DNA from: Bactrocera neohumeralis
Taxonomy: Eukaryota > Arthropoda > Insecta > Diptera > Tephritidae
Reading direction: 5' to 3'
DNA: 64,000 bases
Assembly (NCBI RefSeq): GCF_024586455.1
Contig: NC_065922.1
Span: 37,258,089-37,322,088 of the forward strand
The notes under the pieces were generated by a model that was not told where the DNA came from, did not search any database, and saw only the letters and a list, made by a program, of their open reading frames with translations. Made by a program: the position numbers and the translations under genes. Every line of letters starts with the position of its first letter. Within the stretch, counting starts at the first letter, position 1. Of the stretch, positions 12,790 to 26,955 are shown one piece after another.

Positions 12790-13580
12790 ATCCGGATTAA
12801 CGCTTCTGTCAACATCCTGAAGCCCAAGAAACGGGCTGTTCATTAGGGGTCGGATCATAAGGAGATGGGTGTTAGGGTGTTACCATAGATGAGTTGATTT
12901 AATAGGCCATAGAAAGAAGGAGTTAGAATCGTGTGGAACTCATTGCATGCAAGTCATAGATTTGGTATGTCGAGGTCGATTTTGCTACAGTGTCCACAAA
13001 GAGGGTGCGCGAGTCTTATATATTCGATTCGATTTTTTTTCTGCAAGGAAGGTGTTTTAATGCCAAGAACGCCATTAATTGTGAGTGAGTCAGTGAAGAT
13101 GTTAATAGCTATACTGTAAATGGCGTTTAGTGCTTGTCTGAAATCAGTTCCGTCTTAGTCTGTTCGGTGAGGTGTGCAATGACCCGATTTTATCAAAGAG
13201 GTGGCAGCTTAGCTCCAAAGCGATTACTGTAAGGGTGATTTTTGCTGATATATCCTAGTAGAAATTGTCTGAAGAGGAGCTTGTACTGTGTCTTAACCAG
13301 AACCGTACAGGTATGGCTGTGTAAGTGTTCGATGGGAAACATGAAGAGGTATCCTGTTAGAAGACTTACTGCTCTAAGCTGGGTTAGATCTAGAGTCAAG
13401 AGGTCCTTCCTCAACTACGTCGACGACATAAAACAATACGCCGACCAGACTTCGGCCGCAACTAACTTCAGATATGCCCTAATGGGATTAGGTACACGTT
13501 GCAACAACAACAACAGGTATCCTGTTATTGTCCAGAGTTCTGATAAGTCTGTAACTTCTTAGTCTGCGTTATACCTCAAA
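12790..13580 (-). pseudogene. non-LTR retrotransposon RNase H-region remnant
   Basis: On the minus strand, around 13110-13030, frameshifted translation gives INIFTDSLTINGVLGIK-like sequence, the core of a retrotransposon RNase H domain. Further degraded sequence lies on both sides. It contains many stops and is interrupted by a separate + strand retrotransposon end at 13360-13514. Confidence 0.5.
13360..13514 (+). mobile_element. 5'-truncated non-LTR (jockey-like) 3' end with target duplication
   Basis: A 155-bp insert is flanked by a perfect 13-bp direct repeat, AGGTATCCTGTTA, at 13347-13359 and 13515-13527. The + strand reads RSRVKRSFLNYVDDIKQYAD, resembling the extreme C-terminus of jockey-type ORF2. 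It ends in a short (CAA)n tail at about 13500-13514. Severe 5' truncation, a simple 3' tail and a target duplication are the expected marks of target-primed reverse transcription. The clade name is inferred from the peptide. Confidence 0.8.
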
Positions 13581-13859
13581 AAGGCTATGTTAATAAAGTA
13601 TCATACTTTTTTTGTGTTGCCGCCACATTTCAAACTTTTCCCCATTGACGGTTGACTAATACCAACTAATAATACGAAATGGCTGCGTCCCATAAATTAA
13701 GCGAAGTAAATATACCGTTGTTATTGTTGCCACACGTTTTTATTTGCACCATAAATTCTAAATACTTTTAATCAACAGCAATTTAACGGCTTCTCATATC
13801 TTTCACTCTCACCTTTTTATTGTTTCAGATAAATGAATGACTCTAATAACACCTAAAGG
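13581..13859. other. non-coding, acceptor-like site
   Basis: No gene. A pyrimidine-rich stretch ending in TTATTGTTTCAG at about 13828 could act as a 3' splice site for an upstream non-coding leader exon of the sulfotransferase gene. Transcript data would be needed to support this. Confidence 0.25.
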
Positions 13860-16054
13860 ATAAGACGTACAACTTACGGTGAATAGATGAGGATCGAGTA
13901 ATAGCTCACCGTCAACAATAAAAATAATAAATATAAATCATTTACGGCATTTAGTGTGTCAAAAGAAAAGAGAAAACAAAAAAGCCGAGCCGAGCAAAAA
14001 AAAGAGAGCAAAGTCAATGTCTTGCGCTCAACCAAAGCAGTGAGTGCAAGAAACGCTTGGCAAGCAGCGTGGCAGAAAGAAAGCGAAGTCTAAACGAAAA
14101 AAAACAAGAACAACAAAAACAAAAGCCAGAACAACAAAAACCACTAATTTCAGCTACGTGAAAAAGGTGTGTGTAGAATCCCGTAAGCAGTGCAAGTGCC
14201 AAAGTGTAAACCGGTTGTTGTTTGTATGCTATTTATGTGTGCGTGAGTGTGCGAAGAATTATTCAGCACACAGTAAGCACGCGACGAAGTCACTCGTCGT
14301 CGTCGTCGCCGTCGCCAAAGTAACGTTACTGCCGTGGCTCAGCTAAGTGGTGGAAAGAATTTCCACTGGCACCTACATAAGCAAACGAGCAGGCACAAGA
14401 GCGTCTTGGCAGTTGGCAGTTGGTCCAAGTACCAGTCAGTACTCAGCTACACACATACATACACACCCACACGCAAGTGTAAAGACACGAGTGGTGTTAG
14501 CGGCGGGGCAGCGGCACAGTAATTTCCTTAGCCAGCTTTTTTACATTCTCACACACACACGCACGCACGTACATACGTGCAGCGTCATCTTCGTTTGTGG
14601 CCGCAGTGCATGCAATTCTTACCACATATACATAGCTGCATATGTGTAGGTGTGCTTGTGATTTTTGCTCATTGCTATGCGCCCGCGTTTGGCATACAAA
14701 TGAAGAAATATGAGTGCGCGTTTTTGAGGAGCACAGCAGCAACAACAATAACAACAACTACAGCAACGTCAATAACAACAAAAGCCAGCAACTGCAACAG
14801 TGTAAGACATGCACAGTGGGTGCTAAGCGTATACGAACAATAAGAAGACGCAAAATTCCAGCCACTGCAACAAGGAAAGTCAATTGAAGCGCCATAAAGC
14901 CAACCCATAGCAGCGCTAAGCCGTCCGCCCGCGCGCCCAAGTCATCAGTGGCGTCGTTAGCAGCATTGTCGCCGTTGTTGTCCTCATACTTATACCACAC
15001 ACTGTTATCCACATCCTCTGTAGCACTTCTACGGCCTCGTCTTCGCCCTCAACTTCGTTGTCATCATCATCATTACCCGGTTGTGCACTCGCCACTGCGT
15101 CCGTTAGTATATATTACTGAGTTCGAGTATAGCGTGTGCGCCGCAGGAGCTGAAGCGTTCCAATATTGGAGCTATATAAGCGAACGTAGAAATCAAATCT
15201 CGTGTAGCCTTAAATGAAATATTAATATTTGTCATCATTCGTTTGGCGAGTTAAGTTGGCTGCAGAACGTTTTTCCGCCACAAAGTCAACGCGCGCCACA
15301 GTGGGTGACTCGCCAGACTCGCGTTGACTTGCAAGTCAAATATTAAGTAACAAAAAAGAAAGCAAGCCTGCAGCACGAAGAAGGGAAATAAGGAGCGCAA
15401 AACACAGCATACGACAAACATAGTAGTACCCACTCAGCGACAAGCATTTAAACGCACAACCTGAAAAGTGGAAAATAAAAACGCAAAAACGCGAAAAAGC
15501 TAAAATTTCAAAGGCAAAAAGACCCGACACTTCACAACTTACGAGTAGTCGTCGCCATCGACGTCAGCGTCGTCGTCGTTGTCGTCATCGTCGCCGCAGT
15601 GGTTCAACAGTGCCACTAGTTTTTGAGCTTTGCAGCAATTTCAGCGCTTTTTCGTCGGTCGCTGCACACTTCAAATTCATAACTTTGTAAATACACACAC
15701 ACATACATATATACAAACACACACAAATACATATATATGTACATAAATATATTTGTAACATATCCGTCGTTGGCGTAAGAAGTGCACGTTGCAGTGACAG
15801 TTACAGTTATAGTGTTTAAGTAGTGTGTAACGTACATATAAGTAAGCAACAACAACAACAACAACAACAAAAACTATAATAACAAACAACCACGTTCCTG
15901 TGCCTGTGTATGTGCTTCAACTTGTACGCTTAGCATATACATACATACATATAATTGCTTGTGTGTGACTGTGACTGTTCATCCTACCGCTTGCTCTCTC
16001 CCCCGCTCTCTGTGTGCGTTCGTGTGTGCGTAAAGGATAATAATTTTCCTCAAA
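13860..16054 (+). promoter_or_regulatory. Tpst: probable promoter and 5' leader region of Tpst
   Basis: About 2.2 kb without recognisable transposons lies immediately before the Tpst start codon. It is rich in CAA/CAG tracts (14100-14150, 14730-14800, 15845-15872), GTC/GTT triplets and CA repeats, the usual texture of fly promoters and long 5' untranslated exons. A TATATAAG motif lies at 15173-15180. The longest open frame near the ATG starts only at a TTG and is not a convincing upstream ORF. The transcription start and any leader introns cannot be fixed from sequence alone. Confidence 0.4.
15171..15205 (+). promoter_or_regulatory. candidate TATA box
   Basis: GCTATATAAGCG at 15171-15182 matches the TATA consensus. 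It would place a start site near 15203-15206, about 850 bp before the ATG, but no good initiator is present there. It is a weak candidate. Confidence 0.25.
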
Positions 16055-16213
16055 ATGCGTCTGCAATATCGCAACAAGAAAGCGACGCTATGGCTGATGG
16101 TCACCATAGTCGTTGTCACCATGTTCCTCTTCAAATTCACCGAATTCGCGCCAACGTGTTTCTTCAAGAACGACGTTACGTCGCCGGATGGATCGCTGAT
16201 GGTGCGCGAAGAG
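16055..16213 (+). CDS. Tpst: Tpst coding exon 1 (start, membrane anchor)
   Basis: The ATG is preceded by CAAA, a good fly start context, with no longer in-frame alternative. It encodes 53 residues: a basic start (MRLQYRNKK), the hydrophobic anchor LWLMVTIVVVTMFLF, then the start of the luminal stem. The exon ends GAG before GTAAGT at 16214, phase 0. Confidence 0.93.
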
Positions 16214-19200
16214 GTAAGTGGGCAAAAGTCTTGAAAGCAGTTTAACGTTATTATTATCACATATAAATATATTTACGTACTTTGCACAGTGGCCGCACTC
16301 GTATGGTGTTGGCACACCGAAAATGTTGAATATGAAATATTTAATTTTAAATGAGAATTGGAGAATGTTTTATAGTACTTACATATATAGCTAGATTTTT
16401 TTGAATCGGGATCTTAAAAAAAAATATCAATAATCTTTGTTTTATATTATGCCTTATCAAAGGTCTCCGAAATAGACTCCACGGTGTCTCAACGAATCAC
16501 ATAGGCCCAGCACACTGATGAATTCCAGTATTCTGCTAGGCGCTATTGAGCCAATGTGAGCGCTATTCAGATACATAGTACCAAGGGCCTTGATCATGCG
16601 TCTGCAAACTGCTGTTTATTCTAGCTTGAGTTACTAGAAAGTTTCCGACTCCTTGTCGCAGAACTGACAGTTGGCAGAAGAGGCTATACCCATGTGGAAT
16701 AAGTGCTTTTTGAGCCTACCGTTTCCAGTGTAAAATGCCACAAGTAGCCGGTATACAAGGTCTGTCGCAAAGGAAACAGAACTTTTTAAATATAACTGTT
16801 TCTGGTGGTGCCTATTGGTGGGTATATGATATAAAAAGTTTGATCTCTTGTTGACATTTCGTAAAAATTTTAAGACAATTAGATAACTACAATCGATGTT
16901 ATCGATCAAAAAGTGACAGAAGCTTTTGGTCATCGGTCGTAAAATGCAAAGAGCAAATATTAAATTTTTTTTTTAAACTTGGGAAAACGTTTACTGAAAC
17001 ATTTCAAATGATGAAAAAAGTTTACGGTGATCAGTGCCTATTCCGTAGTAATGTGCATGAGTGGTTTAAACGATTCCAAGAAGGTCGTGAGGACCCCTGT
17101 GACGATCAGAAGTCGGTCGTCTTCGGAAGTCAAAAATAAAGACAATGCTGATTTGTTTTTAGGATTCCGAGGGTATTGTACACCGAGAGTTCGTCCCACC
17201 TGGCCAAACGATTAATGCTGTGTTTTACCTTGGTGTTATGAAGCGTCTTTTGTCACGCATTCGTCGTGCTCGATCACAATACCGTGAGGCAGGGTCCTGG
17301 CGCCTGTTGCACGATAATGCGCCGTGTCATCGGTCGACGCTTGTCACTCATTTTTTGACAAAAAACTCCATATTAACCATTAATCACTCACCCTACTCAC
17401 CTGATCTGGCACCCTGTGATTTTTACCTATTTGGAAAACTTCATTTGCCCATGAAAGGACAATGGTTTCACGACATTTCAGCTATCCAAAAGGCGACGAC
17501 CGATATTCTCAAGAGCATTCCGAAAAATGACCTTAAACACTCATTTGAAATGCTAATTGACCGGGCTAAACGCTGTATCGAAACACAAGGAAACTACTTT
17601 GAATAAAAAAATATAACTTTTGAAAAATATTAATTTTTTGTTGTTTTTTTAACAGTCCTGTTTCTTTTGCGACAGACCTTGTATGTATATCACACGAAAG
17701 ATTGAAAACGCTTTTCAACCCAGATTTTAACAACCCATTGGTGTAAGCTAGTTGCTGTCAATACTTTTCCTGCTCACTGTCTTCTCTTTGTGCAACCGCA
17801 CATTTATGGTATATGGACCAACCGCAATGCAGGGTACCGGTCCTATCATCTTGGAAGCAGCTGCAGAGTATACAGTCAGTTCAATCCCGATTATGTCCTT
17901 GCGACTTGGCATTCAGATGAGGTCCATTTGGTTGCGAACTGCTAGGCACTTCTGTAGCAGTAGCGATGTAATCCCATAAGTTTAGATTGCTTAAAGTGCC
18001 GCTTGACTACCGCTGATTATTTCAATATTTTCATTGCGATATTTGCGTTGGATTTATCTCTATGCACCGACTAATAGCAAAGACTTCTAATTGAATAATC
18101 TCTGTCAAACCCTTTAACATTTTATTGTTTGATTGATTACTAAGTGAAGCGGTGTAAATTCCAGCATGGCTTCTAGTGCTGATATTGGATACGTACCCTT
18201 AGCACCCGATGCGCAAACGCAGACAAGCCCTTGCAGTTTCGATATTGAAGTTCTATTGAAATGTGCGATGCTTTCGAAGCCCAAGCTAACGCTCCATATG
18301 TAACTAGCGATGGTTTTCAGCCACCTGATTCAATACCACTGCACACCATGAGTGCTATTGTGGCGATATTGTCAGATGCTGCTTCCACCGAAGTGTGGAA
18401 TACAAAGTGAGTTTAATTGTGTGCCACCAAGGGACCTTCTTTTAGTAAACGGGAAGATGTTCGTTTTAGACAGGTTGATGTTCAGTCCAACCGTACTGCG
18501 TCACCTTTATACGATATCGCGGAGAGTGTTCTTGATTTTCCGCCTTGTTAGTATACACCATATCAATGTTAAATATGTATTAAATCGGTAAAGAACACAT
18601 TCCATGATTCTTTGAGAACACAAGGGCTGTTATCCTAGTCTTACGGAGACATTGCAAAGACCCTAAATATCTCCAAACCTATGTCTCTTAATGCAGTTAG
18701 GTATTTCAACCAGAATAAAATGACAAAAGAAGTTCAAAAAAATAAGAGAGGTCGGAAATCGACTTTTCGGGAGGACGAGTTAATTATCCGCAAGTCAAAA
18801 AAGGATACCCAATTGACGGCAAATCAAATTCGAGTTGCGGTTTTTGGAGAAAAGCCAAATGCACCAACTATAGATACCGTAAAAAGACGATTACGTGAGA
18901 CACGACTCTTTGAAAAAGATGCAAGGAAGAAGCCATTACTCTCCGAACGCAATCAAAGGAGCCCCTTAGAGTTTGCAAAGAAATACCGCCATTGAACAGC
19001 AAAAGAGTAGAAAAGAGTATTCTTTTGTGATGATATCAAGATAAATAGGGTTCCATCAGATGGGAAAACTTATGCCCGCAGACCTCGATGCAAGTACTTT
19101 GACCCCAAATACACTAGGCCAACACACTCTCTCTCTCTCTGTTAGACTGGCCTTCATGCAGCCCGGACCTTTAGACATAAAGTTGGACATTTTCAGGAAT

Positions 19201-22200
19201 TATACGAAAAGGTTAGGGGTTACAAGGGTTTCGTCGGGTAAAAAACAGCATCTTTTCAAAACAATTTTTTTCTCATAGAAATGATATATTTTATTAGAAT
19301 TTTTTGTGTTACAAACATACACTATTAACAAAGAAATTCTGAAATTTTTGGAAAAAAAATATATTAAACTCGGCCATTGCGACGCCATTTTCGGTGACAC
19401 CTTAGAAAAAAGATGCTCCCGCGTTGGCAGGATAATTCCTTATAGGATCATCTAAGGTGAAAAAATACATGTTTTAGTTAAAATCTTAGCTTAGGACTTG
19501 GACGAAAGAAAAAAAACTGAAAATTGGATTTTTGGCAGAAATTTTTTCGAGACAAGAAAAACGTTAACTTTGGCTGCAACCAAGCTAATATACTCTTCAC
19601 AGTTGCATTTCTTTTAGTAACTATGTGTCCAGTTTGTATGGAAGCTATATGCTATAGTAATCCGATCTGAACAATTTTTTCAGAAATTATGTTATTACCT
19701 TAAGCAGTAATTCCTGTCAATTTTCGTGAAGATACCACGTCAAATGCAAAAGTTTTCCATACCAGCACTAGATTTCGACCGTTCGGGTTGTATATACTAT
19801 ATGCTATAGTGAGCCGATCTGAACAATTTTTTCCGAGATTACATTATTTTCTTAGAAAATAATCTGTGTCAACTTTTGTGAAGATATATCGTTAAATTGT
19901 CAAATGTATGGCAGTTTTATGTTTTAGAAAGTTTCCATACAACAAGTGAACTTGTTCATTTGTTCCGATATTTAGTTTGTATATTATATACCGGAAATCG
20001 GTCTAGGTTATAGTGGTCCCATATCAGCAGTTCCGACAAATGAGCAGCTTCTTGAAAAGAAAATGACGTTTACAAAATTGCAAAACGATATCTTAAAAAC
20101 TGAGGGACTAGTTTTTATATATACTGACAGACAGACAGACGCACATGACTAAATCGACTCAGCTCAACGTACTGATCATTTATATATATACTTTATAGGG
20201 TCTCCAACGCTTTCTTTTGGGTGTTACAAACTTCGTGACAAACTTAATATACCCTGTTCAGGGTATAAAAGTGAAAATTTGAACCAAATGACGAGTTAAT
20301 CGGATGCCGAATGTCGTCTGCCATAGAAACTGAATGATTGGAATCAAGCCCTTGAATTGAAAACTTTTTTATTTATCAAGATACCAAGGTAAAATTTTGC
20401 ATAGAGTATTTTTCGAGATAATGCTACAATATCTGACTAGATTTTAAGAAATCCGACGTCTATAGTATATATGTAGCTGCCATACAAACCGTCTGAACAA
20501 AATCATGTTCTTGTATAGAAACTTTATTTATATGTGAACGGAATTCTAGCTGCGGTGCAACGGAAGTTAACATTTTCTTGTTTTGTTTTTATTTTAGATT
20601 TATTCTTTTTCTCTTCTGTTTGCATACCTGAACAAAAGAAAACATGCTCTTATGCAACAACAGCTTTTTTAACCCAGCTTTTGCTCAGTAAAAAAAATTT
20701 GATATTGAAAAACTTGCTTTTAATTTTTTTAATGAAATAGTTATGAACAACAATAAATTTGTGTGCCGCTATTTACTTCGAGAGAAAAAATTGTGCCTCC
20801 ATCAGCTTTATAATGTTACGCACCAATGCATAAAAATATCGCTCGCTTTTTATTGAAAACCGAACAGTGACAGCAACCTTAAAAAGCTAATGGGAATATT
20901 TCTGACTGAAGTTGTAAAGAAAAAATCTGAAACTGACATACAAATTTTTTGTTCGCAAACCGGAAAATACTCACGTTAATTGTCGGAACAGATGCAGTTA
21001 CATGTCAATATCAATTAGTTATAAGGAAAATGTTAACGGAAAGTATGCAGATAACGCTAGTTTGACATTCACCAGTTAAAGCTTTAAGCGGTTGTCATTA
21101 TAAGGTTTTTCTTTTGAAGTGGAAATAAATAAAAAACGATGATGTCAGTGTCTTGTTTTTGATGGTTCTATTTATAATGCATATAGATAAAATTATTATA
21201 GTCTTGTACAATCATATTTGACATCTTATTATACAAGTATTTTAGGTCAAAGACTTACTAAGTTTCAATAGCTCAAGTTGTTTGAAGGTATTGTGCATAT
21301 TCATATCACTGATTTTTCTACCGAGGGACATAATTTTGATACGATAGAAACAAAGCCAAGTTGAAAGAATTTCGATATATCGGGTATACGGAGAAAAATG
21401 TTCTTTACCGACTTCATCTATAATTAACATCAATGTGGTGTTTTGGAAAACATGTTCGTTTTATTTCATTATTATGTATTGTATACATTGACCGATATAT
21501 GCGGCATAAAACCAATCGGAAAGCGAAAATTACTAAAGTATTTTAGGTATATTAAATATAGTTGAAGGTCTTGACTGATTTCATTTAATTTCGTATTAAA
21601 TTAAATTAATCCCAATGTTTTAAGCATTAGCCGATATATTCGCCATATAGTGGAAAAGGGTAACGAATACTTCCACTATATGGAGGCTGGAATATATCAA
21701 GGCCCGACTTGATCCGTTTTCGGCACTGAAATACAGTTTATCGAGGATAATTCGTGGTTTTGATTTCGTTACGTTATCTTATAATGTTGTATACGGTATA
21801 AAGTCGACCAGAAAAACAAAAATCGGTTTTCTCAGGGGTAAGTGAACTCACTTTGTCGGAACAAACTGATAGGAGTTAAGTGCTTGTATGGAAAACTTTT
21901 TCATTTGACAAGATATTTTTATGAAATTTGGTGTAGATTATTGCCTCGGGCATTGCTGTAATCTACGAAGAAATTATTCAGATCGGATCACTATAGCATA
22001 TAGCGCCACATAAACTAACCGAGCAATATTCCTGTATGAAATTCATATGTTTATTAGAGGTAGCAACCAACCATTCTTGGTTGAAAGGTGTTACACTTTG
22101 AAGATACTATTTGGCCATGCCCATAAGTTTTCAAATGACTTGAGATCAGAACTTTCCGTAGGCCAGCCTGGAACTTCAATATTTTTTTTCGAAAGCCAGC

Positions 22201-25200
22201 TCTTCACTATCCTTAAAGTGTGTTTTGAGTCATTGTTATAGTGGAAAATGTAATGGATTGGCATATTTTCAAAAGAATATGGTTCCATTACATTCTCCAA
22301 AATGCTTTCATATTAATGTTGGTCCATTAGCCCTTGAACACGCACAATTGGATCAATACCGCGACACCGAAAGGCTCCACAAACCATAACAGATCCGCCA
22401 CCGTGTTTTACTGTTTTCACAGTGTACTTGGGGTTTAGGGCCATGTTTGGAGGACGCCTTACATATAATATTCCATCGGATTGGAATAAATTGAACTTTG
22501 ACTCGTCACTCCAGAGTACTCTATTTCAGTATTTTTTTATCATTTCCTTTGCAAATCTTAATCGTTTTTTAATATTTTTTAATTTGATGCCCAACTTCAG
22601 ACTTTGTTTCACGAGAATTCACAAACGTGTTGTTTTTGCTCGTCCTACAAATTATCCTGTCTCCTGCTGGAATGGTTTTAGATCTAGGCTTTCTGGTAGC
22701 GGTTTCAAAGTCATTTGTTGTTTTTTTATACATATGAATAGCTCCAAATACCATTTTTTGGAGCAAGCGAACCTTTGTGCGATAGTCCACATTGACAATT
22801 TCTCCTTCTGAGTATATATGTACAAGGTCTGTCGCAAAAGAAACAGGACTGTTAAAAAAACAACAAAAAATTAATATTTTTCAAAAGTTATATTTTTTTT
22901 ATTGAAAGTAGTTTCCTTGTGCTTCGATACAGCGTTTAGCCCGGTCAATTAGCATTTCAAATGAGTGTTTAAGGTCATTTTTCGGAATGCTCTTGAGAAT
23001 ATCGGTCGTCGCCTTTTGGATAGCTGAAATGTCCTGAAACCAGTGTCCTTTCATGGGCAAATGAAGTTTTCCAAATAGGTAAAAATCACAGGGTGCCAGA
23101 TCAAGTGAGTAGGGTGAGTGATTAATGGTTAATATGGATTTTTTTTTGTCAAAAAATCAGTGACAAGCGTCGACCGATGACACGGCGCATTATCATGCAA
23201 CAGGCGCCAGGACCCTGCCTCACGGTATTGTGATCGAGCACGACGTATGCGTGACAAAAGACGCTTCATAACAACAAGGTAAAACACAGCATTAATCGTT
23301 TGGACGAACTCTCGGTGTACAATACCCTCGGAATCGTAAAAACAAATCAGCATTGTCTTTATTTTTGACTTCTGAAGACGACCGACTTCTGATCGTCACA
23401 GAGGTCCTCACGACCTTCTTGGTATCGCTTAAACCACTCATGCATATTACTACGGGATAGGCACTGATCACAATAAACTTTTTTCATTATTTGAAATGTT
23501 TCAGTAAACGTTTTCCCAAGTTTAAAACAAAATTTAATATTTGCTCTTTGCATTTTAACGCCGATGACCAAAAGCTGCTGCCACTTTTTGATCGATAATA
23601 TCGATTGTAGTTATCCAATTGTCTTAAAATGTTTACGAAATGTCAACAAGAGATCAAACTTTTTATTTCATACACCCACCAATAGGTGGCGCCACCAGAA
23701 ACAGTTATATTTAAAAAGTTCTGTTTCTTTTGCGACAGACCTTGTATACTCACGGACTTCGGGCAGACAATGTGACGGAACAATGTACTCTTAAGTAAAT
23801 TTTAAGAACGAATTGTTTGCTAATACAAAAACTGCAATAATCATAATATTTTCGAAGAAATTCTGAAATTGCGCATTTTAAAATACATATAAACATATAC
23901 ATATTTGTAATAGATATTTCTATATATTATTTGTGACCATTAAATCGCTATTATTTAACTGTATTTTGCTTTCAGAAATATGTGATGGGTGAAGATCAAA
24001 AGACTTATTCATATGGACGCGAAATGCCGCTAATATTTATTGGCGGTGTGCCCAGATCGGGGACAACGCTGATGCGCGCCATGTTGGATGCACATCCGGA
24101 TGTGAGGTGAGTGAACCTAAATCGTTTATATATGATGCACAGCTACATATAGATATATAGTTTGTATGTATGTGTATATGTAAATAATAGCGCAAATACT
24201 TAAGTCAAGTGGTTGCTGTGCGCACAGTTCCATAAACATATGTAAACATGCATATACATATGTATGTAGATAAGCACAATTGCAAACAAGCGTATGTATA
24301 TTTGTGTTTACATATTGTAATAACTGTGTTGACGTGCTGCTGTTGGCAGCCATCAGCGATCTCAGCGGATGCAAAACAAATGGCGGTGGGGCTAGAAACG
24401 CTTGAGAAATATCCAAGTGCAAACATATGCATTGGCACTTGAGCAAAAAATACATAAACACATTTACATAAGTGTGGCCATATTTGTGTATATGTACTAT
24501 GTGTTTTTAATAGTAGGAGGAAGCATGGAAAGCCGGTGTGCGGAACTTTAATCCGCTAAACCTGAACTATTCCCAGCTCTTGTCTCTCGCACGGGACCTG
24601 TTATTTTAAGGCCCGGACTAAGTATTTCTTCATGGGAGATATTTGTATACCTATGGCTTTGAATGAGTCATGTGGAAATCCAGGTCCCCATGTTGTCTAT
24701 CTATCCACCGTTGCTGCCACTTTGGGATGCTTCCTTAAATTTGAGTCTGTTACACTAAGGTACTTAACTGTGGCTGTGAAGTAATCTCACATTCTCCTAT
24801 GGTGAGCGATATCGTTTCTTCATTTTTTCTGGAGCTTATGAGCAAGACTAAGACGTCAGCTCTAGACTCATGGTAGCAAACTATCGGTGCAAACCATTTA
24901 TGCAATCATTGCATTTGCCGAAAACCGAGCCTTGCGGTACTCCAGTAGAGATAGTGTTTCTTTGAGTGCCCTGGTCCATGTCGAATTGAACGTACTCTTC
25001 ACATCTAGGGTAATTAGAATGGCAATATTTTTTGTACCCTTCCATCTTTTCCCACTTACTGCTAATCGTAATATCAACTACTTCTCTTAGTGCGCCAATA
25101 GTGGACCTGTTTTTATAAAGCCATATTGTCTCTCTGTCTGTGCCTCTGTCTGCGTCTCTGGGTCTGTGTACAGGATCTTATAATCATGTTTTCTTTAGGG

Positions 25201-26923
25201 GCTCTATTTGGTATACCGTCTGTACCAGTCGCTTTAGAGATTTTGATTTTTTTCGCAATAGCCTATAGTTCTCCTTCTGTGGCTACAAGGGGCGGCTTTG
25301 CAGCTTCGTTTCGCTTATAGGAGCATAGAAAATAGGTTCATGTGTCGGGTATAATGCTTCGACAACATAATATGCGTTCTCATAAATGCCGCGTCCTTAG
25401 ATTGCTGCGACTTTTTTTTAAATTTCGACATACATATGTTGTTTGCCGTTCCCCAGGAGTATATGTTTGGTTCCCTTATAGAGCTTTTCGAAACAGGATC
25501 TTTTGCTACGCATAATGCCTGACTCCAGGAGCCTTTTTAGCGTTTAAATGCTTCTCTGAGACGGATTTCGTTTTCGCCTCCTTGGTTACAATGTAGGCGG
25601 CGTCTAGCTGAGTGACAGGGTCTCCTTAGCTTGGCGATTTCTTCGTTCCACCAGTATATCAGCTTTCGGCGTCGCACGCCGCATTTAGTTCCTTCCGAAT
25701 CGCGGTTACCAATTGGATAGGGTCTTCGTCTGGTGCCTTTGCTGCACTCTAGACGCTCTCAAAAATATCAGCTTCGTTTTCGAGAGGTATTTCTGCGACG
25801 GAGTTCTATTTCTTGGGAGAATGAAGCTTCAGCGATTATAGCTATATGATCACTATTTTTGTATATATCTGACACCTTTCATTTAGGGTGCTTGCCAAGC
25901 ATGTATTTATTATGGACACTTTATTTCTATTTTGAAAGGTGCTTTGCGTGTCACTGTTTAAAACCGTAAGGTTTGTTTGACGCAAAAATTCTAGATTGAG
26001 GCGGCCACGTTGATTTATACTTCTGCTACCCCAAGTTGTAAACCATGCGATAAAATCTCCCGCTGTTGTTGTGCCATATGTTGGAAACACCTATAACTAC
26101 AAGTAATAGGTGAAAATTGCCGGAGGCGACAGATAGACCACCCGATATTTACTTTACCGATCTTAAGTAAGGTTTTGGCATCTTCGGCACGTAGGCATAT
26201 AAGGGCTATTTGAGTGCTTTTTCGCGTTTTTCTTATATTTTGTAGATTATGCTTTCCCAGGTTTTGAATCCCACACTCCTTTTGTAATGCGTCGCTACAA
26301 GACCACAAAGAAAACACGTCTACTTTATTCAGACTCAGACCATTGTCTATGCAGACGACTGCTCTCGCCCAACTCCTATGTATAGTATGTGTCTCTGTGC
26401 ATAATTGCACAAATTTGTCGGCAAACGTACACGCGGGAGTCTGTGCTGTGCATTTAACTTTGAACAGTTTAATCGATTCAGTTCCACAGGTGCGCGATAA
26501 GCGTCCCTCGACCGGCAAAAATCACGCATGCGAGCACATACAAATGCACACACATACCTATACATACAAAAGAGCTTTGAAACGAGTGCTTTTCTCCAAT
26601 CACTTGTGAAGTTCTTTGGCAGCTGCTAGCAATATCGGATGCGTATACATATGTATGTACTCATGTATATACATACATGTAACCAACATTTTTAGTTTTT
26701 TATGTTAGTGTTTTTTATTCATGAATATGCCCGTATTCCCTCCAAAAGTTAAAAGGGATTGCAAAGTTGTGCTTTCTCAACCAAATCAGCGTATTTTTAT
26801 ACCCTGAACAGGGTATATTAAGTTTGTCACGATGTTTGTAACACTCAGAAAGAAGCGTCGGAGACCCTATAAAGTATATATATAAATGATCAGTATGTTG
26901 AGCTGAGTCGATTTAGCCATGTC

Positions 26924-26955
<32 letters not shown>

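Noticed and set aside
14497..15012. Several overlapping 70-90 residue frames in the leader region
   Set aside because: They arise from CAA/CAG and GTC/GTT simple repeats read in different frames. None is recognised.
15955..16245. Upstream frame overlapping the Tpst start
   Set aside because: It begins with TTG rather than ATG, so it is not a credible upstream ORF in a eukaryote.
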